From positions 1-52,844 of the forward strand of contig CAMWQM010000012.1 in assembly GCA_947176375.1 (NCBI GenBank): 52,844 nucleotides of DNA. Direction: 5' to 3'. How positions within the stretch are numbered: the stretch's first letter is position 1; each line of letters begins with the position of its first letter. Below, piece by piece: positions 17,103 to 24,944 of this stretch. The DNA is from an uncultured Helicobacteraceae bacterium. Its GTDB lineage: Bacteria > Campylobacterota > Campylobacteria > Campylobacterales > Helicobacteraceae. The notes beneath the pieces were generated by a model, which was given only the letters and a program-made list of their open reading frames with translations, did no database searches and had not been told where the DNA came from. A program made the position numbers and the translations under genes.

Positions 17103-17618
17103 TTATTCGTGGGGGATTCCGCGTAACGCCTTGCCGGATGATACCGCCATCGGCGTAACGGTGAAGTCCACAAGGAAAATGCCAGATGCCGTAAGGTCGG
17201 CATTGATGACCGCTTCGATGTCGCCGTTGGGAATCTCAAAGTCAAGACCTTGTTCAGTTATGACCTTGATTGCCTTGTTTGCAACAACTTCGTTGCCATC
17301 GTAACCCCAAACGGGTTTGGTGGTTGTACCGACATTTTCGCCGCCGACATAATCCACAAGGTCTTGCACGGACGCATCCATGATTGAGAACACAAGGGTT
17401 GGGATTTTGCGCGATTTACGGCGCACTTCGGGCGCGGCTTTGCCTTCCTCAAAGTGTTCCGTCACGTCGGATGAATCCTGCGCGATTTTGGCGGTGTCCT
17501 TGTAGGTCTTGCCAATCTTTACAAGCGTCGTGGGCATTACACCCGACGGGGCGGCTTCTCCCACCTGAATCTCGCAAAGACCCAGCGTGATAAGGTTGGT
17601 TTTGTTGGTTGTAGCCAT
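17103..17618 (-). CDS. Major tail tube protein
   Basis: 171 residues. The composition and order (MATTNKTNLITLGLCEIQVGEAAPSG, VFSIMDASVQDLVDYVGGENVG, IPNGDIEAVINADLTASGIFLVDFTVTPM) match tail-tube proteins of Bacteroidota siphophages: a beta-rich N-terminus, a central helix, and a closing strand pair. It lies between the tail terminator-like and chaperone genes, and a strong terminator follows it, as expected for an abundant structural protein. It polymerises into the tail tube around the tape measure. Confidence 0.82.
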   Translation of the reverse strand: MATTNKTNLITLGLCEIQVGEAAPSGVMPTTLVKIGKTYKDTAKIAQDSSDVTEHFEEGKAAPEVRRKSRKIPTLVFSIMDASVQDLVDYVGGENVGTTTKPVWGYDGNEVVANKAIKVITEQGLDFEIPNGDIEAVINADLTASGIFLVDFTVTPMAVSSGKALRGIPHE

Positions 17619-17630
17619 ATTTGTTGAAAA

Positions 17631-18047
17631 TTAAGTCGTTTGAATATTCCAATCAATCCGAATGTTCATAAAGTGCTGCTTGCAATTCGGCTCATACATT
17701 GTTGTGGTCGATTTGGGGATTGCTTTTATCCCCGGCAAGACGGTTTCACGAACTATCTTCAAGACTTCATGGGTTAGCACATTCAGGCGCGGACGGTTGG
17801 CGGACACTTGCATTTTCCCGTTGATGTTCATGGACACGTCAGGAACATAGATGTTGATGTTGGACGTGCCGATTTGGGGCAATGCGTCCGCTTCAAGGTC
17901 TATTGTGTTCACGACAATATCTTCTTCGGTTGAATCTTCGGGGCGACCGTCGCCGACATATATGCCGCCTTTGTTGGTCGTTTTCCCGGAAAGCAACTGA
18001 AACAAGATGCCATCCGTGTCAATTGGGGTTTTCAAGTTGTCTTTCAT
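17631..18047 (-). CDS. Tail terminator/tail completion-like protein
   Basis: 138 residues, alpha/beta, soluble. It contains NINIYVPDVSMNINGKMQVS and helix VLTHEVLKIVRETVLPGIKAI, then a C-terminal strand ending in MNIRIDWNIQTT, a layout common to tail terminators (lambda gpU type). The gene overlaps the start of the next upstream gene by 4 nt (18044) and precedes the tail tube gene. Its role, capping the tail at the head-proximal end, is inferred from gene order. Confidence 0.62.
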   Translation of the reverse strand: MKDNLKTPIDTDGILFQLLSGKTTNKGGIYVGDGRPEDSTEEDIVVNTIDLEADALPQIGTSNINIYVPDVSMNINGKMQVSANRPRLNVLTHEVLKIVRETVLPGIKAIPKSTTTMYEPNCKQHFMNIRIDWNIQTT

Positions 18048-18520
18048 TCGGCTGCTGCTTTTATGTTGCTGATTAGTTTTTCTAACATCCGGGGCAATTC
18101 CCGTTGTGCAAGATGTTCGGCACTTGATAGCACGTTATATCCTTTTGCTTCGACGTATGCCGCATAATTCATTCCGGCGACCACAACAAGGGCGATGCCC
18201 TTTGTTTCCTTGCCGACCTTTTCCGCAAGACTTGAACCCGCCTTGATGCCGTTTTGCGCCGCGTTGGATTCCGCGCCGCTTGCCGCGTCAAATTGGGTGT
18301 GAAGCGCAACGCCATCACGGAATATCATGTAACCCGTCGATGAAAGCAACGCCCCGGACTGCATCATGTAACCCTTATTGTTTCGGGCTTCAATCAGGCA
18401 CATTTCACCCAACCTTTGCAATCGCGCGATTTGCTTCTTCTCGACCATTGCCAAGAATGCGTCAAGGCGTTTTTGCACGTCTGCAAGGGTGAAATTCGGT
18501 CTTATAGCCATAGCCGACAA
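18044..18520 (-). CDS. HK97 gp10-like neck/tail protein
   Basis: 158 residues. A helical N-terminus (LADVQKRLDAFLAMVEKKQIARLQRLGEMCLIEARN) precedes a segment with SGALLSSTGYMIFRDG and then VVVAGMNYAAYVEAKGYNVLSSAEHLAQRELPRML. The YAxYVEAKGYNVL motif followed by a closing helix is the hallmark of HK97-gp10-like proteins, which join head and tail. It lies between the connector genes and the tail completion gene with short overlaps on both sides. The start could also be the ATG three codons downstream (MAIRPN). Confidence 0.78.
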   Translation of the reverse strand: MSAMAIRPNFTLADVQKRLDAFLAMVEKKQIARLQRLGEMCLIEARNNKGYMMQSGALLSSTGYMIFRDGVALHTQFDAASGAESNAAQNGIKAGSSLAEKVGKETKGIALVVVAGMNYAAYVEAKGYNVLSSAEHLAQRELPRMLEKLISNIKAAAE

Positions 18521-18837
18521 TGAAGTTGTGCGGGGTCAAAGTTCAGGCAAATGCCCTCTATTCGGACACTTTCGCAATCTCGGTCGTTTGCAATTACCAC
18601 CTTTGCGCCGATGCTTACTTTCGGGCAAGATTTGGGGCATTGAATCAGGGATGTAGCTTTGTGGTATTCACCGCCCGCAACCTGAAATTCCGCCCCGCGT
18701 CCGTCCGATTCTTCACGACACATTGAAAGGAACTTGCGCGACACATTCGATGCCGTCCAATTGCCTTGCTCATCCTGAACCGACGAATCAGCAACTTCGA
18801 TGAAAAGGAAATGCGGATATTGCTTCACGATTGCCAT
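18502..18837 (-). CDS. Head closure-like protein
   Basis: 111 residues from the ATG at 18835-18837 (MAIVKQYPHFLF); two further Met codons lie just upstream. Beta-rich with a central Cys-containing segment (ATSLIQCPKSCPKVSIGAKVVI). Its size, fold impression and place between the connector and gp10-like genes suggest a head-closure or stopper protein, as in SPP1 gp16 and related phages. No motif proves this. It overlaps the next gene by 19 nt. Confidence 0.58.
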   Translation of the reverse strand: MAIVKQYPHFLFIEVADSSVQDEQGNWTASNVSRKFLSMCREESDGRGAEFQVAGGEYHKATSLIQCPKSCPKVSIGAKVVIANDRDCESVRIEGICLNFDPAQLHCRLWL

Positions 18838-18839
18838 AA

Positions 18840-19163
18840 TCACCAAAAGTTTGAACGGTTACGAATTTTCGGTTTTGCTTCCAACACGTTTTCTTTGCCA
18901 AGTTCACGACAAATCGCGTTATACCACAATTTCACCGCATCCATGTTCCACGAAATCGAATATCCGCCCTCGGAAACATTCTGCATCATCGACGCAAGGA
19001 CAACCGACACACGGTTGTATGCGGCAAGGTCGCAAGCTGCGATGTCGGCGGGCGCGTCTGCGTCCATTCCGGCTTTAAGTAGTATCACGTCAATGTCAGT
19101 GTCGGACACGTTCAGGTTGCCCAAGCTCATTGACAAATATTCCTTGTTGGTTTTTGTTGCCAT
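18840..19163 (-). CDS. Head-tail connector (adaptor)-like protein
   Basis: 107 residues, all-helical (MSLGNLNVSDTDIDVILLKAGMD, LAAYNRVSVVLASMMQN, WNMDAVKLWYNAICRELG). Small helical proteins directly after the major capsid gene are usually gp6-like adaptors that bind beneath the portal. In this family of Bacteroidales phages such proteins occupy exactly this position. The assignment is from position and helix content. Confidence 0.6.
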   Translation of the reverse strand: MATKTNKEYLSMSLGNLNVSDTDIDVILLKAGMDADAPADIAACDLAAYNRVSVVLASMMQNVSEGGYSISWNMDAVKLWYNAICRELGKENVLEAKPKIRNRSNFW

Positions 19164-19179
19164 GTCGAAATCTTGTTAT

Positions 19180-19219
19180 AACCGCCGGGGAATCATCCGG
19201 GGAATCAACCCCGGCGGTT
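19180..19219 (-). terminator. Hairpin after the major capsid gene (attenuator-like)
   Basis: A perfect 11-bp GC-rich stem (AACCGCCGGGG with CCCCGGCGGTT) lies just 5 bp beyond the capsid stop. No T-run follows on the minus strand, so it may act as an mRNA-stabilising hairpin or weak attenuator rather than a full terminator. Confidence 0.55.
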
Positions 19220-19223
19220 GATG

Positions 19224-20336
19224 TTAGTTTTTAGTCCACGATGTAGCGTTAATCTGCATCAGGACGGAACGACCCGAAAGTTTCCACGCGGGGAATGCGT
19301 TTGCGATGCCCTCGGTGACTTCCTTGACGGGGGTTGCGTCGTCGGAATACTTCTGCACAAGGGTGTGACCGTGCATAACCTTTTCGGCAACGCTGCCGGG
19401 GCGTTTCTTTGCTTCGATGGGCTTCTTCCAAAAAGTTGTGCCAAGCACTTTGCTTTCCGAAAAAAGAATCACATCATCTTCAAAGGGGTTGCCCGTGATG
19501 CGTGTGCCGTCAGCAAGTTCAACCGTGATGTCTTGGTCAATCACGATTATCTGCAAGCCACGGAAAGTTTCGGTGCGCTTCGCAAGATAGGCGTTGACCG
19601 TCTGCAAGTTCGGCGCGTCGTTGGTGTCGGTCAGGTTCTGAACAAGGGTCGCGCAACGCTTGTAAACCTCTTCTTGCGATGCAAGTTTTTCAAAGGTTTC
19701 CACGTTCATAAACGCGAACTTGTACTTCGCCCCATAGAGTTTGCGACCGATTTTCAGGGCGTTGGGGATGTCCTTTGTGAAAGGTTTGCCCGACGTTCCC
19801 GTGGTGTACGATGTTGCAACGCCGATTTTCTGCTCTGCGGGAATCAGGTAGTCACAATCGTATTCGGTCACAACGGTGGCATTGTTGGAGTTGGTGATTT
19901 TGAGTTTGCCACCGCACGATATTTGTTTGAGCGCAATCCATTCAAGGCGGGCGGCTACGCCATCCCAACAAAACTTGGTGTCCTCTGCCCAAAACTCGAC
20001 AAGGGCGATAAGGTCGGCATTGCCGGATGCCATCGCAACCATGATGTCGTATTCGGTGAGTTCATCTTCAAGTTTTTCACGCGAAATGGTGATTTTGGGA
20101 ATGTCGCCTTGAATGCGGGCGATTGCGTCGCGGGTCTTTTTGGGGATGCTTGAACCCCTTGCCGTCAGGTCGGCGGCAATCTTTAAGCCCGTTTGCGCTT
20201 CAAGCACTTTCCACGTCAAAGAATTGGTTTCTTTGGGCGGGAAAAGCGTGGGGTAATAATACTCTTTCAGGTCATAGGTGCGGATTTCCGCTTCCATGTC
20301 CTTTTCAGTAAGCCCCACCATCAGTGTTTTCTGCAT
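19224..20336 (-). CDS. Major capsid protein
   Basis: 370 residues, usual for an HK97-fold capsid without a long delta domain. It contains ARGSSIPKKTRDAIARIQGDIPKITISREKLEDELTEYD (like the lambda gpE family), a central GAKYKFAFMNVETFEKLASQ, and the C-terminal LFSESKVLGTTFW and HTLVQKYSDDATPVKEVTEGIANAFPAW typical of this family. It follows the scaffold and decoration genes. A strong hairpin after its stop and its central place in the head block fit an abundant protein. Confidence 0.88.
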   Translation of the reverse strand: MQKTLMVGLTEKDMEAEIRTYDLKEYYYPTLFPPKETNSLTWKVLEAQTGLKIAADLTARGSSIPKKTRDAIARIQGDIPKITISREKLEDELTEYDIMVAMASGNADLIALVEFWAEDTKFCWDGVAARLEWIALKQISCGGKLKITNSNNATVVTEYDCDYLIPAEQKIGVATSYTTGTSGKPFTKDIPNALKIGRKLYGAKYKFAFMNVETFEKLASQEEVYKRCATLVQNLTDTNDAPNLQTVNAYLAKRTETFRGLQIIVIDQDITVELADGTRITGNPFEDDVILFSESKVLGTTFWKKPIEAKKRPGSVAEKVMHGHTLVQKYSDDATPVKEVTEGIANAFPAWKLSGRSVLMQINATSWTKN

Positions 20337-20355
20337 AATGTTGGCGTGTTAGGGG

Positions 20356-20925
20356 TTAGAAATATACGATGCCTTTAAGGGCTGATTTGATTGCGTCGGA
20401 CACGGCGGGCGCGTTGGATTCGCGCACAGCGCCGATAAGCCACGCATCAACCCAAAGGTTGTCACCGTCGGGGTCAACGTCCCAGTTAGACCCGGCAACG
20501 GCGGTCGGCTGAACTTTTAGAGTGGTGTTTGCTCCGGCGGATTCAAAGGCGGTGTCGCCCACCTTGACGGCTTTTCCAAGCGTCGCGGAAAGGGTGATAA
20601 CGTCCTTTGCGGGGTCGCTCTTGTCAATGGTCGAAATGACCTGACCGTTTGCGCCCCCCGCTGAAAAGCGGTCGCCCACCTTGAAGTGATGCCCTTTGGC
20701 AACTTCATAAGCGGTCGCGGCGGCAACGGCGGTGGTCACAATCTGCGCGGTTTTTACCACGTTGAAAAGACCGTCTTTGCCCTTGCCAAGCGGTGTTCCC
20801 TCAAAAAGTGCCTTGCCGCCAAGTGAAGCGGTTTCGACCGTCACACCGCCGGGGATGTCGGCTATACGGTGAACGATACATTTCACCACGCGGCTATCCT
20901 TTTTGCGTTTTACCTGCATTGTCAT
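20356..20925 (-). CDS. Head decoration/head fibre-like protein
   Basis: 189 residues; a second Met (residue 3) could be the start. It is rich in Gly/Ala/Val with beta character (GGVTVETASLGGKALFEGTPLGKGKDGLFNVVKTAQIV, GDRFSAGGANGQVISTIDKSD). The C-terminus contains NLWVDAWLIGAVRESNAPAVSDAIKSALKGIVYF. It stands immediately before the major capsid gene, the place of decoration or head-fibre proteins in Bacteroidota siphophages. It probably binds the capsid exterior. Confidence 0.65.
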   Translation of the reverse strand: MTMQVKRKKDSRVVKCIVHRIADIPGGVTVETASLGGKALFEGTPLGKGKDGLFNVVKTAQIVTTAVAAATAYEVAKGHHFKVGDRFSAGGANGQVISTIDKSDPAKDVITLSATLGKAVKVGDTAFESAGANTTLKVQPTAVAGSNWDVDPDGDNLWVDAWLIGAVRESNAPAVSDAIKSALKGIVYF

Positions 20926-20952
20926 GCTTGTAAGGATTTAGGGGGTTTGACA

Positions 20953-21642
20953 TTAGATTTCTTTGCCCGCGAACTGATTGTTTTCGGGCTTCTTGCTTGC
21001 CACATAGTCGGCGACGGCTTGGGAAACGCCCGATTCACTCTTGTTTGTGAAAAGGGGCGAACCGCCGGAACGACCCATGTTGTTGTCGGCAAACGATTGA
21101 TTTGCGGTTGCGATGTCTGCGGTCTTGTCGGTCAAGTATTCATCGAAAGAAGAATCATCGTCAAACTTCATGCGGGCAAAGTCTTTCAGGGTTTGAGCCT
21201 TGAAAGTTTCATCCTTGCATGATGCCAACGCTTCATTCAGTCGGTCAAGCCTTGATTTCGTCACATTAGCGGCTTCCATGCTTGCGATTCGGTCAACGTA
21301 AGGTTTCACCGCCGCGTCAACCGCGTTTTTCACGATTTCCGCGATGTTGTCACCACCGCCACCGCCGGGTTCGGTAACGGTTGTCTTTTCCTTGAAGTCG
21401 TACTTCTTACGCAAGTTGGTTTCCGATGTTTTCACACCGTCGGACACCTCTTTGTCCACGTCCGAACGATAGTCCTTGATGAACTCGCTAACTTGCGCAT
21501 CGGTCAGTTTGTCCACAATCGCTCTCGCTTCTTCGATATTCGCACATTGTAACATGATAGCACGCGCCAAGTGCTTCAATCCGTCTTGTCGCGCGCCTGA
21601 AAACTTGGTTGTCAGTAACGCAATGATTTCTTGGAGTGTCAT
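20953..21642 (-). CDS. Capsid scaffolding protein
   Basis: 229 residues from the ATG at 21640-21642 (MTLQEIIALLTTKFSGA). A longer reading frame upstream runs across the operator-like site and is not used. It is highly charged and helical; a Gly-rich linker (PGGGGGD) separates the N-terminal region from a helical C-terminal half. No catalytic motif of a prohead protease is visible. Position before the decoration and capsid genes fits a scaffold. The unit starts with a promoter: TAAATTTG (minus strand) directly after palindrome copy 2. Confidence 0.72.
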   Translation of the reverse strand: MTLQEIIALLTTKFSGARQDGLKHLARAIMLQCANIEEARAIVDKLTDAQVSEFIKDYRSDVDKEVSDGVKTSETNLRKKYDFKEKTTVTEPGGGGGDNIAEIVKNAVDAAVKPYVDRIASMEAANVTKSRLDRLNEALASCKDETFKAQTLKDFARMKFDDDSSFDEYLTDKTADIATANQSFADNNMGRSGGSPLFTNKSESGVSQAVADYVASKKPENNQFAGKEI

Positions 21643-21684
21643 TTTTTGTGATGTTATTGGTTTACAAATCACCGCAAATTTAGC

Positions 21685-21703
21685 GTGTTTTATAGTGATA
21701 CAC
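21685..21703 (-). promoter_or_regulatory. 19-bp palindromic operator-like site, copy 2
   Basis: GTGTTTTATAGTGATACAC on the plus strand, 42 nt upstream of the scaffold start. On the minus strand a -7 box TAAATTTG begins 2 nt after it, so it covers the -33 to -10 region of the head-gene promoter. Confidence 0.6.
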
Positions 21704-21799
21704 ACACGAAAGCCTTTTAAGTTATCATGTACTTATCCACAATTTGCAATGCACATGGATATAAAATGCACTACAAAAGCAAAATTTTCCCCGAAAAAG

Positions 21800-21851
21800 T
21801 TTGTTATTTCCAAAATAACAACTAACTTTGCGGCGTCTTACTATAAGACAC
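21800..21851 (+). promoter_or_regulatory. Promoter of the rightward accessory island with operator-like copy 3
   Basis: TTTG (21800-21803), 19 nt, then TAACTTTG (21823-21830): an exact Bacteroidota house-keeping promoter. Copy 3 of the palindrome, GCGTCTTACTATAAGACAC (21833-21851), begins 2 nt after the -7 box and so overlaps the transcription start, the classic place of a repressor operator. The first gene starts at 21890. Confidence 0.72.
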
Positions 21852-21889
21852 AATGTTTAACCGGTGCAACCCCACAATCTTTCGCAACA

Positions 21890-22120
21890 ATGAACAACGC
21901 CCGTCGCAAAGAAATTGACAAACTGACCGCGCAAATCGAAGAAATCAAAGAAGCCATCGAAGCATTGCGCGATGAAGAACAAGAAGCATTCGACAATATG
22001 CCCGAATCACTGCAAGACGGTGAACGGGGCGAAAAGATGCAATCGGCGATTGATGCCCTTGAATATGCTGCCGATGATTTGCAAGAATGCCTTGACCACC
22101 TTTCCGAAGCATCCGAATAA
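21890..22120 (+). CDS. Small coiled-coil protein
   Basis: 76 residues, from the ATG at 21890 (MNNARRKEIDKLTAQIEEIK). Almost entirely heptad-like helix and acidic, ending DLQECLDHLSEASE. It opens the rightward island, 38 nt after the operator-like site, and is followed by a terminator hairpin. Small acidic coiled coils of this type are common phage accessory proteins; DNA mimicry or inhibition of a host protein is possible but only a guess. An ORF that extends further upstream lacks support, because it crosses the promoter. Confidence 0.6.
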   Translation: MNNARRKEIDKLTAQIEEIKEAIEALRDEEQEAFDNMPESLQDGERGEKMQSAIDALEYAADDLQECLDHLSEASE

Positions 22121-22128
22121 AACAAACC

Positions 22129-22150
22129 GGGGCGGTACGTCCGCCCTTAT
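22129..22150 (+). terminator. Terminator-like hairpin
   Basis: GGGCGG/CCGCCC stem around a 5-nt loop (22130-22146), followed by ttatt, 9 bp after the 76-residue gene. It separates that gene from the next operator-controlled unit. Confidence 0.5.
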
Positions 22151-22163
22151 TAAATAATCTTGT

Positions 22164-22182
22164 GTGTCTTATAGTGTTACAC
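22164..22182 (+). promoter_or_regulatory. 19-bp palindromic operator-like site, copy 4
   Basis: GTGTCTTATAGTGTTACAC, 16 nt before the start of the 95-residue gene. A near-consensus -7 box (TAATCTTG, 22155-22162, one mismatch) ends one nt before it. Confidence 0.6.
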
Positions 22183-22198
22183 TAAATCTTTCGCAACG

Positions 22199-22486
22199 AT
22201 GACATTCACCCGCACACCTGAAACAATCGCCCTTAACGCCAAACTTGAAATCAAGGCGTTGAAAGGGTTGTATTTCAACACCCACAAAGGGATGTGCCGC
22301 TTCACACGCGGTTACGCCCTTTTCATCCCCGGCAAAGGCTTCGTGAAGTTCAAGCACGAAACAACCGCCGTGCCATACACCCCTTGCGGCGGCAAAAAGG
22401 CACTTGAAGCCATCATCGCCGACGGCGGCTTTGTCGATTATGATTCCCTTGAATTTGTCAACGCCCTTAATGAAGTTGTAGCATGA
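22199..22486 (+). CDS. Small hypothetical protein
   Basis: 95 residues, soluble, alpha/beta, basic in the first half (ALNAKLEIKALKGLYFNTHKGMCRFTRGYALFIPGKGFVKFKHETT). No motif is recognised. It is the first gene after operator-like copy 4 and overlaps the next small gene by ATGA (22483-22486), suggesting coupled translation. Confidence 0.6.
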   Translation: MTFTRTPETIALNAKLEIKALKGLYFNTHKGMCRFTRGYALFIPGKGFVKFKHETTAVPYTPCGGKKALEAIIADGGFVDYDSLEFVNALNEVVA

Positions 22487-22641
22487 AGCCCCGGCACATC
22501 ATCAAAGCACAACGCGCCCGCCTGATGTTCGATTTGGCGGTGCGCCGCCTTTCGGGTGAAATAACATCCGAACAACACCGGGCGATGTGCAAGCGTGTTG
22601 AACGCGCATTTGTGAACGTATGGTTTTGTTATGCAAAATGA
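22483..22641 (+). CDS. Very small basic protein
   Basis: 52 residues (MKPRHIIKAQRARLMFDL...), strongly basic, helical. The ATG overlaps the stop of the upstream gene (ATGA), the frame is open to TGA at 22639-22641, and operator-like copy 5 starts at the last base. The tight packing between two features supports a real gene. Function unknown; nucleic-acid binding is plausible from charge. Confidence 0.5.
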   Translation: MKPRHIIKAQRARLMFDLAVRRLSGEITSEQHRAMCKRVERAFVNVWFCYAK

Positions 22642-22659
22642 TGTCTTACTATAAAACAT
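22641..22659 (+). promoter_or_regulatory. 19-bp palindromic operator-like site, copy 5
   Basis: ATGTCTTACTATAAAACAT, a palindrome with 7 of 8 half-site pairs, 7 nt before the ATG of the PAPS-reductase-like gene. Confidence 0.6.
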
Positions 22660-22666
22660 TTTCAAG

Positions 22667-23572
22667 ATGAACAACCGTCTTGCAAGACTTGAAGAAGAAG
22701 CAATCGCATTCATTCGTAATGCCGAAAACCTTGCTTTGCGGATGGATGAAAAGGGGTTTTATGTCGCCTTTTCCGGCGGCAAGGATTCCCAAGTTATGCT
22801 TGCGCTTGCCGAAATGGCGGGCGTGAAGTATCATGCCGAAATGCAAGTGACAAGCATTGACCCGCCAAACCTTATGCGCTTCGTGCGCAAGCATTATCCG
22901 CAAGTTAAGTTGAACTTGCCCAAACTTAATATGCGGCAACTTATCATCAAAAAGAAAATGTTGCCGACGCGCATTGCCCGGTTCTGTTGTGCGGAACTTA
23001 AAGAACAAGCCGGGGCGGGATGCGTAACGTGCATTGGTATTCGTGCGGCGGAATCAACCAAACGTGCGAAACGTCATGCAATCGAAGTTCAGGGGAAAAG
23101 AATTGGTTTCGACATCATCAATGACAAGTTGGTTGAATCGACACCGGGCGGTGAACAACTTTTTGAAATGGATTCCGAAACAAAGGTGTATTGCGTCAAC
23201 GGCAAAGACAAAGTAACGCTTGCCCCGATTTTCAATTGGACGGACACCGATGTTTGGGATTTCATAAGGGAACACAATTTGCCTTATTGCGACTTATACG
23301 ACAAAGGCTTTCATCGCATAGGTTGTATGCTTTGCCCAATGTCGCAACCCGCAACAAAGCGGCGTGAAATGGAAATGTTCCCGTTGGTTGCCGAAAGGGT
23401 CTATATTAAAGCAATCCGCGAACTTATGGAAATGGGCAAATATGACCGCTTCGATTCTGCCGAACAAGTCTTTGAATGGTGGATTTCCGGCGAAAGTGTG
23501 AATGATTGGTTTGCAATGCAAGTCCGGAATTATAATCAACCAAATCTTTTTGATGATGAACCCGAAAATTAA
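22667..23572 (+). CDS. PAPS reductase/DndC-like phosphoadenosine phosphosulfate reductase family protein
   Basis: 301 residues. The PP-loop SGGKDSQ (about residues 36-42) binds ATP or PAPS. Cys pairs FCCAELK (about 106-112) and GCMLCPM (about 223-229), with an intervening CVTCIGIRAAES, are in the places of the iron-sulphur-binding cysteines of DndC and phage PAPS-reductase-like proteins. The segment ending in NWTDTDVWDFIREHNLPYCDLYDKG is the conserved family motif. True sulphate assimilation is unlikely for a phage. A sulphur-transfer reaction on nucleic acid or nucleotide is a possibility by analogy with DndC, but no dnd partners are seen. Confidence 0.85.
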   Translation: MNNRLARLEEEAIAFIRNAENLALRMDEKGFYVAFSGGKDSQVMLALAEMAGVKYHAEMQVTSIDPPNLMRFVRKHYPQVKLNLPKLNMRQLIIKKKMLPTRIARFCCAELKEQAGAGCVTCIGIRAAESTKRAKRHAIEVQGKRIGFDIINDKLVESTPGGEQLFEMDSETKVYCVNGKDKVTLAPIFNWTDTDVWDFIREHNLPYCDLYDKGFHRIGCMLCPMSQPATKRREMEMFPLVAERVYIKAIRELMEMGKYDRFDSAEQVFEWWISGESVNDWFAMQVRNYNQPNLFDDEPEN

Positions 23573-23580
23573 ATAACATC

Positions 23581-23775
23581 ATGCAAGATTTTAGAATGTG
23601 CGCTTGTCGTACTGTCACCGGGAATTGCACAAAGGACGCGCACACCGGGAAAGGCGGCAAGATTATCGGAATGGCACGTTGCCGACTTCACGACAAGACG
23701 GCGAAAAATTGCCCGTATTATTTTGAAAGTGCCGATTTACGCGAATATTACACCAAACATCCGCTTGCGGACTAA
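23581..23775 (+). CDS. Small cysteine-rich protein
   Basis: 64 residues with Cys at about positions 8, 10, 17, 35 and 45 and two His (MCACRTVTGNC, CRLHD, NCPYYF), suggesting a small zinc- or metal-binding fold. It starts 8 nt after the PAPS-reductase-like gene and is surely co-transcribed. Co-expression with an Fe-S protein is notable. Function unknown. Confidence 0.6.
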   Translation: MQDFRMCACRTVTGNCTKDAHTGKGGKIIGMARCRLHDKTAKNCPYYFESADLREYYTKHPLAD

Positions 23776-23787
23776 ACAACAAATAAA

Positions 23788-23979
23788 ATGAAGAAAAAAG
23801 ACATCGCAACAATCATCCTTTTGTGGCTGACCGTGCTTTTGGTCGCCCTGAAACTGACCACTTACCCCGACATGAATTGGGGATGGGTCTTTGCGCCGAT
23901 ATGGATTCCGTGCGCAATCGGCATAATCGCGTTTTTCGCGGTGGTCGTGTTCTTCTCAATCCTTAAACGCAAGAAGTGA
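23788..23979 (+). CDS. Small two-helix membrane protein
   Basis: 63 residues: basic start MKKKD, hydrophobic segments at about 7-23 and 35-58, basic end KRKK. Most of the chain is membrane-embedded. It overlaps the next gene by one base (TGATG). It could be a membrane-active accessory protein (for example superinfection exclusion), but nothing specific is visible. Confidence 0.6.
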   Translation: MKKKDIATIILLWLTVLLVALKLTTYPDMNWGWVFAPIWIPCAIGIIAFFAVVVFFSILKRKK

Positions 23980-24374
23980 TGGATGAATTAGCACTTACAA
24001 TCCCGCAAATGGACGCATTGAAGCACATGGGCATCGACACAAGCGACGCATCAATGCGATGGGGTCACGTTGCAAAAACGATTGACAAAACCATTTTCAC
24101 AATCATGCCGACTATTGCCGTGCCGGATGAAGTGATGCCGCACACGTCGCCCGCATACACTTTGGGCGACATCCTGAACAAGTTGCCGGGGTTAATCCCT
24201 GAACCACATCCAATGCCGTTGACCCTGAAACATGGCTTGTCCGGCAAATGGTGTGCTTACTACGGGCAAGCATCGCCCTGTTGTGTCGGCGAAAGCCCGC
24301 TTGAAGCGATGTTTGCGATGCTCTGCTTCGTCGCTCAATATTACCCCACCACAATCAAGCAAATCAATAAATAG
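23979..24374 (+). CDS. Hypothetical protein
   Basis: 131 residues from the ATG at 23979 (MDELALTIPQMDALKHMGID); a GTG one codon earlier is possible. The C-terminal part has WCAYYGQASPCCVGESPLEAMFAMLCFVAQYY, a pattern seen in small phage proteins of Bacteroidales. Soluble. Translationally coupled to the membrane protein ahead. No function recognised. Confidence 0.55.
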   Translation: MDELALTIPQMDALKHMGIDTSDASMRWGHVAKTIDKTIFTIMPTIAVPDEVMPHTSPAYTLGDILNKLPGLIPEPHPMPLTLKHGLSGKWCAYYGQASPCCVGESPLEAMFAMLCFVAQYYPTTIKQINK

Positions 24375-24386
24375 CCCCTTTTTAAA

Positions 24387-24944
24387 ATGGAATCAACAAT
24401 CAAATCCCTTTCGGAACGATTCAACCTTTCGGTTGAGTTCCTGACCGAACTTTACTACAAAATCGTGGACAAAGAAAACTTCACCCGCGCCGTGCGGATG
24501 TTTGTTGACGGGCTTATGCCTTACGACATAGCAACCGGGCAAGAACCCATCAATGTTGCAAAGCTGCGTCACAAGGTCGCCGCCGACATCGTGGCATTCC
24601 GCAAGGACAAGACGGCGAAAATCCGTGCCGCCCTTGAACAACAAAAGCGCATCCAAGAATATTATTCAGGGTGCAAGGCGATAAGATACCCCAAGAAGCC
24701 CAAAGGCGGCGTTTCCGACGTTGCTTTCATCAAAGATGGACACTTGGTTGCCCTTGCACACTTTGAACCGTCAGCGGGCGGAATTTACGCCGCCGACAAT
24801 GAAGTGATGCCGGGGTGGAATTGGCGACCCCATGAATATCTTGCCCGGCTTCGTAAATTGAACAAAGCCTTTTACCGGGAAATCAAAAAAGCGGCGGGCA
24901 ATTCGCCCCGCGAATGGTTTAACTTCAACGACACGACCAAATGA
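24387..24944 (+). CDS. Hypothetical protein
   Basis: 185 residues, basic and largely helical (SERFNLSVEFLTELYYKIVDKENFTRAV; RHKVAADIVAFRKDKTAKIRAALEQQKRI). The last third contains PGWNWRPHEYLARLRKLNKAFYREIKKA. No known motif is seen. It overlaps the next gene by 4 nt, so it belongs to the same operon. Nucleic-acid binding is possible from charge only. Confidence 0.55.
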   Translation: MESTIKSLSERFNLSVEFLTELYYKIVDKENFTRAVRMFVDGLMPYDIATGQEPINVAKLRHKVAADIVAFRKDKTAKIRAALEQQKRIQEYYSGCKAIRYPKKPKGGVSDVAFIKDGHLVALAHFEPSAGGIYAADNEVMPGWNWRPHEYLARLRKLNKAFYREIKKAAGNSPREWFNFNDTTK

